Part shown: positions 8,635 through 15,542 of the stretch, one piece after another
How the letters are laid out: each line of letters starts with the position of its first letter
Position numbering within the stretch: position 1 is the first letter of the stretch
Assembly (NCBI GenBank): GCA_964581365.1
Contig: CAZOOF010000005.1
Span: forward strand, 15,348 to 79,347
DNA length: 64,000 nucleotides
Direction: 5' to 3'
Source: JAITWN01 sp964581365
GTDB taxonomy: Bacteria > Pseudomonadota > Gammaproteobacteria > SZUA-140
Position numbers and translations under genes: made by a program
The notes under the pieces: model-generated
The model's input: the letters and a program-made list of their open reading frames with translations, nothing else
Databases searched by the model: none
What the model was told of the DNA's origin: nothing

Positions 8635-9717
8635 TCAATCGAGATGGCGGCGGGCGGCGCCGCTGTCGAGGATGGTGGCAACCGCGGCGGCCGCGCTTCT
8701 GAAGTCGGGATGGCGGCCGAGGTGCCAGAGGCAGAGTGCGGCCGCGGTGATGAGCGCATCCCGCGCCGGCCCGGACGCTCCCGAGAGTGCCGCGATTCCC
8801 TCTTCAGCTGCGGCACGCGCGGCGGCTTCTGCGTCGAACGCATCGGCCATGGACGGCAGTGGCGGCGGCGTGATGCCACCGTCAAAGCCGAAGTCGGCCG
8901 GTTGTAATTCGACTTCTTCACGGTCCCCATCCTTTACACGAAGCACGCGTCCAGTCTGCCTGAGCGAAGGAATGATGCCGCCCTCGACGCCGCGGACGAT
9001 CAGCGCCGAGTCGAAACCAGCCGCGCGGGCGAGGAGGGCATAGATCCGCGGATAAGCTTTGTGCACATAGCCGGTGACCAGATGCGTGCGGCCGCGCGCC
9101 CGCACCGGACCAAGCAGTTTTTCGATGGTGGTCAGCGCAGGACGCTTGATCATCAGGGTGCGCAGCGGTGTCAGCTCATGCAGTGCGGGACAAAAAGCGC
9201 TTTGATCGAGGTAGGCCCAACCGAGCGCCGGATCCTCGATGCGGGCGACCGCTTCCTGGACCGTGCAGTCCACGCGCTGGTCCGCCGCCGCGAGCACCTG
9301 TCGCGGGGTCACCCCGAATTTGGGTCCCATCGCCGCGACGCCGTGGATCACCGCGTGCACGCCGCAGGCGGCAAGAACCGCGCCGAGAAACGGAGATACC
9401 GGAAGCCCGCGGTTGAAGCCGTCGTACGGATCGGCAAGATCGACCAGCTCGTCCACATCGGCGCTGCCTGCTTCGCTGGCCGCGCGCAATGCATCGAGGA
9501 TGCCGAGATACTCGTCGTCGGTTTCGCGCTTCATGCGCAGGGCGATGAGGAAGATCGCCGCCTGTACCGGGTCGATTGCTCCATCGAGAATCGCCTTCAT
9601 GCCGTCCCGGGCTTCCTGGCGCGAAATGTCCCTGGACAGCTCCGGGCCGGTGGCGATGCGCTGGATGATGGAATGCATCAGTTCGCGGGCGGCGGCAGGC
9701 TCGTTCGGTGATGGCAT
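8635..9717 (-). CDS. TrpD2/YbiB-like anthranilate phosphoribosyltransferase-fold protein
   Basis: A 360-residue protein with the N-terminal helical domain and the alpha/beta phosphoribosyltransferase fold of the TrpD family. The catalytic glycine loop normally containing HGNRxxSSxSG is replaced by VIHGVAAMGPKFGVTPRQV. Real TrpD chemistry is therefore unlikely. E. coli YbiB, a TrpD2 member, binds nucleic acid rather than making tryptophan. No trp genes are nearby. It is divergent from the DUF815 ATPase gene. Family membership is fairly certain, function is not. Confidence 0.75.
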   Translation of the reverse strand: MPSPNEPAAARELMHSIIQRIATGPELSRDISRQEARDGMKAILDGAIDPVQAAIFLIALRMKRETDDEYLGILDALRAASEAGSADVDELVDLADPYDGFNRGLPVSPFLGAVLAACGVHAVIHGVAAMGPKFGVTPRQVLAAADQRVDCTVQEAVARIEDPALGWAYLDQSAFCPALHELTPLRTLMIKRPALTTIEKLLGPVRARGRTHLVTGYVHKAYPRIYALLARAAGFDSALIVRGVEGGIIPSLRQTGRVLRVKDGDREEVELQPADFGFDGGITPPPLPSMADAFDAEAAARAAAEEGIAALSGASGPARDALITAAALCLWHLGRHPDFRSAAAAVATILDSGAARRHLD

Positions 9718-9802
9718 GGCGGTGGTGGAGCGACTTGATTAAGGAACGACCCATGATACACGAGGCGGGCACCGCCAAAGAAATGCCCGGGAACGCCTTT
9801 GT

Positions 9803-9808
9803 TACAAT
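9803..9808 (+). promoter_or_regulatory. Candidate -10 box for the DUF815 ATPase gene
   Basis: TACAAT lies 28 bases before the ATG at 9836, with GGGAGG as ribosome binding site in between. No convincing -35 is visible. Confidence 0.35.
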
Positions 9809-9835
9809 TGCCGCCACCAAACCGGGAGGCCGGCA

Positions 9836-10714
9836 ATGACAGAAGATCAAAAGGGTCGCATTCTCGAGCGCGTCGAACGCATCCTCGATCGCGTCGAGTC
9901 ACTGCTCGATACCAGGCCGGGGCAGCCGGACTGGAACGCCACCGCCTGGCGCTGGCAGCGGCGGCGAACCGGCGGAGAGTTGCTGGCGGTGAGACACCCT
10001 CATCACATCCGGCTGGCGGACCTGCGCAACATCGATCAGCAGAAGCTCCAGCTCGAGCGCAATACGCTGCAGTTCATTCACGGCCTGCCGGCTAACAATG
10101 CTCTGCTGTGGGGGTCCCGGGGCACCGGCAAGTCATCGCTGGTCAAGGCTCTTCTCGCCGAGTACCACGAGCGCGGCTTGCGCCTGATCGAGGTCGAGGC
10201 TCATGACCTGGTCGATCTGCCGGACATCATCGAGCTGGTGCGGGGACGCGAGGAGCGCTTCATCGTGTTCAGCGACGACCTGTCGTTCGAGGCCGATGAC
10301 GCCAGCTACAAGGCGCTCAAGGCAGTGCTCGATGGCTCGGTGGCGAGCGTGGCCGACAACGTCCTCATCTATGCCACTTCCAATCGCCGGCACCTGTTGC
10401 CCGAGTACCGGCACGAGAACCTCGACACCCGCGTGGTGGATGGCGAGATTCATCACGGGGAGGCGGTGGAGGAGAAGATCTCGCTGTCCGAACGTTTCGG
10501 TCTGTGGTTGTCCTTCTATCCGTTCAACCAGGACGACTATCTCGATATCTGCCGTGCATGGCTGCGCGCGCTCGGCGTTGCTGCCGTCGAAACGGAGGAA
10601 GTGCGTACCGAGGCGCTGCGTTATGCGCTGGCGCGTGGATCACGCAGCGGTCGGGTCGCATGGCAGTTCGCCCGCGACTGGGCGGGGAGGAAAGGACTGG
10701 AGCAGGCGGAGTAG
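9836..10714 (+). CDS. DUF815-family AAA+ ATP-binding protein
   Basis: A 292-residue cytosolic P-loop ATPase. Walker A is NALLWGSRGTGKSSLVKAL (about 87-105), Walker B-like FIVFSDDLSFE (about 142-152), and sensor-1-like LIYATSNRRHLL (about 181-192). The overall layout is that of DUF815 proteins. They are widespread in proteobacteria; the physiological role is unknown. The ATG has GGGAGG upstream. The gene stands alone, followed by a hairpin and the convergent TonB receptor. Confidence 0.85.
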   Translation: MTEDQKGRILERVERILDRVESLLDTRPGQPDWNATAWRWQRRRTGGELLAVRHPHHIRLADLRNIDQQKLQLERNTLQFIHGLPANNALLWGSRGTGKSSLVKALLAEYHERGLRLIEVEAHDLVDLPDIIELVRGREERFIVFSDDLSFEADDASYKALKAVLDGSVASVADNVLIYATSNRRHLLPEYRHENLDTRVVDGEIHHGEAVEEKISLSERFGLWLSFYPFNQDDYLDICRAWLRALGVAAVETEEVRTEALRYALARGSRSGRVAWQFARDWAGRKGLEQAE

Positions 10715-10722
10715 CCGGGAAC

Positions 10723-10746
10723 CGGGGGAGCTTCCATGCTCCCCCG
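10723..10746. terminator. GC-rich hairpin between convergent genes
   Basis: CGGGGGAGC pairs perfectly with GCTCCCCCG across a 6-base loop, just after the ATPase stop and before the receptor stop. There is no T-run, so intrinsic termination is plausible rather than certain. Confidence 0.5.
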
Positions 10747-10763
10747 AGCGTCCGTCATCGATG

Positions 10764-13067
10764 TCAGAAGCGCAGGTCCGCCGTCAGCAGGTACGAGCGG
10801 GGCGCTCCGGTGAACACGCGCTGAGCCGGCCAGTTGGTCGACACGGCGTAGAGTTCGTCGGTGACGTTGTCGATGTTCAGCCGCACCAGCAGGTTTTCAC
10901 TGACCGCGTACGAGGCCATCAGGTTCAGCACGGTGTAACCGGGCAGTTCGCCGAACAGACCGTTGGGGATGATGCGGTCAGCGTCGTCCGGCCTGCCTGC
11001 CCAGGAATCGGCAACGTACTGAATGCCGCCGCCCAGCGTCAGCCCTGAACGGAAGGCGTAGCTGGTCCAGACATTGGCAGTGATGTCGGGGGTGAACGCC
11101 AGTTCATCGCCACGGGTCGAGGTGAAGCTCCCGAAGTCGCTGGTGAAGTCTCCCAGGTTGGCGTTGCGGCGGCGCTGGTCGAGCTCCGCGCTGTGTTTGC
11201 GCTCGCTGTCGAGGAAGAGAATGCCGCCCCAGGCAGTCCAGCCCGCGCGGATCTCGCCCGTCAGGCTCAGTTCGAGGCCCTGCACGATTTGCTTTCCGTA
11301 GCCCTGCAGCGTGACCGGATCGCCTGGGTTCTCGCTGCCGGTGATGGCGACATTGCGTCGTTCGGTGCGGAAAAGGGCCGCAGAGGCGTTGAGCCGGTTA
11401 TCGAAGAAGTTCCACTTCAGGCCGAGCTCATAGTTCACGGCTTTCTGCGTTTTCGCTTCATCGTTGTTCTGGCCGGCCAGGCCGGGGAAGGCGTTGTCGC
11501 CGGTGCGTGAGATGTCCGGGTTGGACAGATACGAGCCCGGGGGCAGCGCCGACATGCTCACCGCGCCGTAGATGCTGCCGTGCTCGACTGGCTTGAATAC
11601 CAGCCCGAGCTTTCCGGTCAGTGTGGTGTCGCTGACATCGTACTGGTCCGGCCCCTGCGGATCGCCGGCTGTGGTCCGGCTTTCGATGTCGACCTCATAG
11701 CGCTCGCCGCGCAGGCCGCCGGTGAGCTCCCAGCGCTCGCTCAGCTCGACCGTGTCATAAGCATAGAGCGCAATGGTGTCGATGGTCACCTCGCTGGCCT
11801 GGCTGGCAGCGGCGCTTGATACCCCTGCCCGGAACGGATCCGGATTGGAGATATCCGTAGCCGGCTGGTCGGAGGTTCCGAAGCGCAGCGCATCGGACTT
11901 CTCGCGCATGATTTCGAGGCCCGCTGACGCGGTGTGCCGCAGGCCGCCGGTGTCGAAGCGGAATGTCAGGCTGGTGAGGTTCGAGATCGAGACGTTCTCA
12001 CGATCATAGAACTGGGTCTGGGTGTCGACCAGGCGTGTTGTCGCGTCGTAGGCCGTCGGCACCGTATAGCGGGCATCCCGATCGGTTCGGACCCAGCGCG
12101 TCTGGTTGCTGAGGCGCAGATCCCGGGAGAAGTCATGTTCGATGCGCGCCAGGGCGGAATGTGACACCGTATCGTCGTAGTCCGAGGCCAGGCCGTAGAA
12201 GCGGTCGCGATCGTCCTCGTCCACCGTGGGATCGAAGCGGGCCATATCTTCGATGAAGGCAGCCGGAATGCCCCAGTCGGGCAGATCTTCCTGCTCCAGG
12301 TACTGATAAGCGAGGACCAGGCGCGTCGGGCCATCGAGGCCGAAAGCCAGCGAAGGTGCGACACCGAGGCTGTTGTTTTCCGCCATCTGGCGGCCGGCGA
12401 CCCCGCCTTCCTGCATCAGCAGGTTGACGCGGATTGCGCTGCCATCGCTCAGGATCCGGTTGACGTCCAGCGCGGTGCGCAGGCGATGCTCGGAATCGTA
12501 TTCATCGAGCCCGTAACCGATCGATGCGGACTGGCTGTTGCGCAGTTGCGGCGTCTTGGTGACGATGTTGACGTAGCCGCCGGCGCCACCGCGGCCATTG
12601 TCCGCAGCCGGGCCTTTGACTACTTCGACCTGTTCGACATTGAAGACATCGCGGCGATAGTTGCCGGAGTCACGAGTTCCGTCGACGAAGATGTTGCCGC
12701 TGGTGTCGAAGCCGCGCAGAGTAAAGTTGTTCGTGTTGGTTGAAAAACCGTTTTCGCCGGCGCTGAAGCTGATGCCGGGGGTGTTGCGCAGCACATCGGT
12801 CAGGCTCTGTGCACCCTGTTGCGAGAACAGCTCGCTGGGGATGACCTGTACCGTCTGTGGCGTGTCGAGAAGAGGGGCGGTGAACTTGGGGGAGGTCACC
12901 TGACCGGGCTGATCGGCGGCTGCCTGGACGCGAAGCGAACGCAGAGTGACGACATCGTCCGCCTCCTCGGCCTGAGCCAGTCCGGCGAGATTTCCGCAGC
13001 CGGCACACAGTACCGCGGCGAGCAGGGGCTTGAATCGATTTCTTCTTTCGGCACCTAGAGGTTCCAT
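10764..13067 (-). CDS. TonB-dependent catecholate-siderophore receptor, Fiu-like
   Basis: A 767-residue outer-membrane receptor. A signal peptide (LLAAVLCAGCGNLAGLAQA) leads to a TonB-box-like VVTLRSLRV and a plug domain with DTPQTVQVIPSELF, LTDVLRNTPGISF and NFTLRGFDTSGNIFVDG. A 22-strand-type barrel then ends YLLTADLRF. Length and plug motifs fit the siderophore-receptor subfamily. The divergent PKHD hydroxylase mirrors the fiu-ybiX and piuA-piuC pairs, and the Fur-like box in between predicts iron repression. I start at the ATG at 13067; the frame continues upstream to 13475 but across the promoter region and into the antisense of the hydroxylase. Confidence 0.88.
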   Translation of the reverse strand: MEPLGAERRNRFKPLLAAVLCAGCGNLAGLAQAEEADDVVTLRSLRVQAAADQPGQVTSPKFTAPLLDTPQTVQVIPSELFSQQGAQSLTDVLRNTPGISFSAGENGFSTNTNNFTLRGFDTSGNIFVDGTRDSGNYRRDVFNVEQVEVVKGPAADNGRGGAGGYVNIVTKTPQLRNSQSASIGYGLDEYDSEHRLRTALDVNRILSDGSAIRVNLLMQEGGVAGRQMAENNSLGVAPSLAFGLDGPTRLVLAYQYLEQEDLPDWGIPAAFIEDMARFDPTVDEDDRDRFYGLASDYDDTVSHSALARIEHDFSRDLRLSNQTRWVRTDRDARYTVPTAYDATTRLVDTQTQFYDRENVSISNLTSLTFRFDTGGLRHTASAGLEIMREKSDALRFGTSDQPATDISNPDPFRAGVSSAAASQASEVTIDTIALYAYDTVELSERWELTGGLRGERYEVDIESRTTAGDPQGPDQYDVSDTTLTGKLGLVFKPVEHGSIYGAVSMSALPPGSYLSNPDISRTGDNAFPGLAGQNNDEAKTQKAVNYELGLKWNFFDNRLNASAALFRTERRNVAITGSENPGDPVTLQGYGKQIVQGLELSLTGEIRAGWTAWGGILFLDSERKHSAELDQRRRNANLGDFTSDFGSFTSTRGDELAFTPDITANVWTSYAFRSGLTLGGGIQYVADSWAGRPDDADRIIPNGLFGELPGYTVLNLMASYAVSENLLVRLNIDNVTDELYAVSTNWPAQRVFTGAPRSYLLTADLRF

Positions 13068-13127
13068 GCGTCCTGCGCCTTTGTTGGTTGGGTTCGGAAG
13101 GTATCCATTGCCAGCGGAATGGTATTG

Positions 13128-13168
13128 CGTCGAATGGAAAGCGCAATGATAATAATTACCATTCGACG
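13128..13168. repeat. Perfect 10-bp inverted repeat enclosing the Fur-like site
   Basis: CGTCGAATGG (13128-13137) and CCATTCGACG (13159-13168) are exact complements separated by 21 bases that contain most of the Fur-like box. This could be a second operator or a cruciform-type element. Confidence 0.6.
13142..13160. promoter_or_regulatory. Fur-like box in the receptor/hydroxylase intergenic region
   Basis: The stretch AATGATAATAATTACC matches the last 16 positions of the classical 19-bp Fur consensus at 14 sites; the first three positions do not match. It lies between a Fe-siderophore receptor and its divergent hydroxylase, the expected place for iron control. Confidence 0.7.
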
Positions 13169-13221
13169 TATCAATAGGGCATGAAAAAAACGGGCACGCG
13201 CAGCGCCCGGAGGACAGCGAG

Positions 13222-13902
13222 ATGATGCAACGAATTCCCCGGGTGCTGAGTCCGGAGCAGGTGCAGGAGTGCCGCGCGGCGCTGGAGGCCGCTGAGTGGA
13301 CCGATGGCCGGCTAACCGCCGGACATGCCGCGGTGCGGGTGAAGAGCAATCTGCAGCTCGCCCAGGACGATCCGGTGGGAGTCCGCCTGGGCAATCTGAT
13401 CCTGGACGCCCTCGCAAGGAATCCCCTCTTCATGTCGGCCGCGCTGCCGCTGCGGGTCCTGCCGCCGCGATTCAATCGCTACGAGGGCGGAGGCGCTTAC
13501 GGCAACCACATCGACAACGCGGTTTTCGCGGTGCCGGGAACGCCGCATCGGGTGCGCTCCGATGTGTCGGCGACGCTGTTTTTCAGCGAGCCGGAAGAGT
13601 ACGAGGGCGGGGAGCTGGTGATCGAGGACACCTATGGCGCGCATGCGGTCAAGCTGCCGGCTGGCGATATGGTGATCTATCCCGGGCACAGCCTGCATCG
13701 CGTGACACCGGTTACGCGCGGAGCGCGTTTCGCAGCGTTCTTCTGGATCCAGAGTCTGGTTCGGGACGACGGGGAACGGGCGCTGCTGTTCAGCCTGGAC
13801 AATGCTATCCAGGATGTGGCGAAGGCGCTCCCCGATCATGCTGTGTCCGGTCAGCTGCTCGGCGTCTATCACAACTTGCTTCGCCGCTGGACGGAGACCT
13901 GA
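13222..13902 (+). CDS. PKHD-type Fe(II)/2-oxoglutarate dioxygenase, PiuC/YbiX-like
   Basis: A 226-residue cytosolic dioxygenase of the PiuC/YbiX family. The double-stranded beta-helix core shows the iron ligands in NHIDNAVF (His and Asp) and GHSLHRVTPV (distal His), followed by the 2-oxoglutarate arginine in GARFAAFFWIQS. Members sit next to siderophore receptors and are thought to help release or process imported iron ligands. GGAGG lies seven bases before the ATG. The next gene begins three bases after this stop, so the two form an operon controlled from the Fur-like site. Confidence 0.9.
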   Translation: MMQRIPRVLSPEQVQECRAALEAAEWTDGRLTAGHAAVRVKSNLQLAQDDPVGVRLGNLILDALARNPLFMSAALPLRVLPPRFNRYEGGGAYGNHIDNAVFAVPGTPHRVRSDVSATLFFSEPEEYEGGELVIEDTYGAHAVKLPAGDMVIYPGHSLHRVTPVTRGARFAAFFWIQSLVRDDGERALLFSLDNAIQDVAKALPDHAVSGQLLGVYHNLLRRWTET

Positions 13903-13904
13903 CC

Positions 13905-15026
13905 GTGGCCGATAACGACGACAGCCGGCACGAAGGCGGACCGCTGCGGCAGATTCCGCCCGACGCCGTGTCTCTCTCCGATTACGAAAGCCTGGCGCAG
14001 CGCCGGCTCGATTCCCGCTTCGCTGCGTGGCTGTTCGGAGGCGCGGCCGATGAGCTCACCCTGGATGACAACTGCGCTGCCTTCCGCCGGATACGCATGA
14101 AACCTCGGGTGCTACAGGAGCTCGCGGGAGGTGATACCTGTCTGACGCTGCTCGGGCAGCAACTGGACTACCCGGTGCTGCTGGCGCCGATCGCGCATCA
14201 GCGCCTGGTTCACCCCCAGGGAGAGCTGGCGACGGCCCTGGCTGCGTCCGCCGTCGGCGCGACCATGGTAGTCAGCACGCAAGCCAGTTTTTCCATGGAA
14301 GATATCGCCAGGCAGGCAAGCGCACCGCTCTGGTTCCAGCTTTACATGCATCCGGATCGTGGTGTTACCCGGAACCTGGTCGCGCGCGCGGAGAGCGCGG
14401 GATATCTTGCGCTGATGCTCACCGTCGATGCGCCGGTCACCGGCATGCGCAATCGCGAGCAGCGACAAGGTTTCACCATGCCCGACTGGGAAACTGCCGC
14501 GAATCTCAAGGATGCGCCGCCTGAACCGGTCGTCGTCTCCCGCGCCGGAGAAAGCCCGATCTTCGGCAGCCCGCTGCCGGCGGCTGCGCCGTGCTGGGCC
14601 GATGTCGAATCCCTGATAGCTTCCACGCGGTTGCCGGTGATCCTCAAGGGTATTCTCGCGCCCGAAGACGCGGAGCGCGCCATCGCCGCGGGCGCCGCCG
14701 GCATCGTCGTCTCCAATCACGGCGGGCGCACGCTCGATACCGTGCCCGCAACCATCGATGCCTTGCCAGCGGTTACCGAGGCCGTCGCGGGGCGCCTGCC
14801 CGTGCTGCTCGATGGCGGAGTGCGCAGGGGAACCGACATTTTCAAAGCGCTGGCGCTGGGCGCTACCGCGGTGATGGTGGGGCGGCCCTGCGTCGCGGCG
14901 CTCGCGGTGGCGGGCGCTGCGGGCGTGGCGCATGCCCTGCATATTCTCCGCGCGGAACTCGAGGCAGCCATGGTGCTGGCGGGCTGCAGGAGGCTTTCGG
15001 ATATAGACCGATCCCGAATCTGGTAA
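13905..15026 (+). CDS. FMN-dependent alpha-hydroxy-acid oxidase (lactate-oxidase-like)
   Basis: A 373-residue TIM-barrel flavoenzyme. Family marks are FGGAADELTLDDN near residue 45, RIRMKPRVL, PLWFQLYMHPDRG, the catalytic His/Arg segment SNHGGRTLDTVPAT, and the phosphate-binding LLDGGVRRGTDIFKALALG. It oxidises an L-2-hydroxy acid to a 2-oxo acid with oxygen or another acceptor; the exact substrate cannot be read. GTG at 13905 is three bases after the PKHD stop, with GGAG upstream. Its presence in an apparently iron-controlled operon suggests turnover of a hydroxycarboxylate, perhaps from a siderophore, but that is speculation. Confidence 0.85.
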   Translation: MADNDDSRHEGGPLRQIPPDAVSLSDYESLAQRRLDSRFAAWLFGGAADELTLDDNCAAFRRIRMKPRVLQELAGGDTCLTLLGQQLDYPVLLAPIAHQRLVHPQGELATALAASAVGATMVVSTQASFSMEDIARQASAPLWFQLYMHPDRGVTRNLVARAESAGYLALMLTVDAPVTGMRNREQRQGFTMPDWETAANLKDAPPEPVVVSRAGESPIFGSPLPAAAPCWADVESLIASTRLPVILKGILAPEDAERAIAAGAAGIVVSNHGGRTLDTVPATIDALPAVTEAVAGRLPVLLDGGVRRGTDIFKALALGATAVMVGRPCVAALAVAGAAGVAHALHILRAELEAAMVLAGCRRLSDIDRSRIW

Positions 15027-15054
15027 CGCTCTTCACGCGCCCGAATCCGGGTCG

Positions 15055-15082
15055 TTGACCCCCCCGGCCGCTGTGCTATCTT
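15055..15082 (+). promoter_or_regulatory. Predicted sigma70 promoter of the SMR gene
   Basis: TTGACC (15055-15060), a 16-base spacer ending in TGC, and TATCTT (15077-15082), which makes an extended -10. It is 41 bases upstream of the ATG. Confidence 0.6.
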
Positions 15083-15122
15083 CTGTCCAGTCCCCGCGCT
15101 CAGCGGGCATGCCACGCCAGCC

Positions 15123-15455
15123 ATGAAACCCTGGATTTATCTTTTGGCGGCTATCATCGCCGAGGTCGCCGCAACTTCTGCCCTGAAATCGAGTGATGGG
15201 TTCACCCGGCTGGCGCCGTCGCTGGTGGTGGTGCTGGGATATGCCATTGCCTTCTATTTCCTCGCTCTGTCGCTGCGTTTCATTCCTCTCGGCATTGCCT
15301 ATGCAGTCTGGGCGGGGCTCGGCATCGTGCTGATCGCGCTGATCGGCTGGCTGGTGCACGGCCAGGCGCTGGACGTCCCAGCGATCGCCGGAATGGGTTT
15401 GATCATTGCCGGAGTCGCGGTGATGCACCTATTCTCGCGTACAGTGGGACATTGA
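15123..15455 (+). CDS. Small multidrug resistance (EmrE-type) exporter
   Basis: A 110-residue inner-membrane protein with four helices in the SMR pattern. The essential proton/substrate glutamate is Glu14 in IIAEVAATSALKSS, and the GIAYAVWAGLGIVLIALIGW stretch matches helix 3 and the dimer interface. It should work as a dual-topology dimer exporting cationic toxicants or polyamine-like compounds in exchange for protons. It has its own promoter and stands alone. Confidence 0.9.
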   Translation: MKPWIYLLAAIIAEVAATSALKSSDGFTRLAPSLVVVLGYAIAFYFLALSLRFIPLGIAYAVWAGLGIVLIALIGWLVHGQALDVPAIAGMGLIIAGVAVMHLFSRTVGH

Positions 15456-15542
15456 ATGCCGCCCGGCAACGGCCGATAGATGTCGGACGGCCCTGATCGT
15501 GCCTCACCTTTCTCGATAATTCACCGGAGACGAACCGCACAT

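Noticed and set aside
13068..13475. N-terminal extension of the siderophore receptor frame
   Set aside because: It runs through the Fur-like box and into the antisense of the hydroxylase, and would bury the signal peptide.
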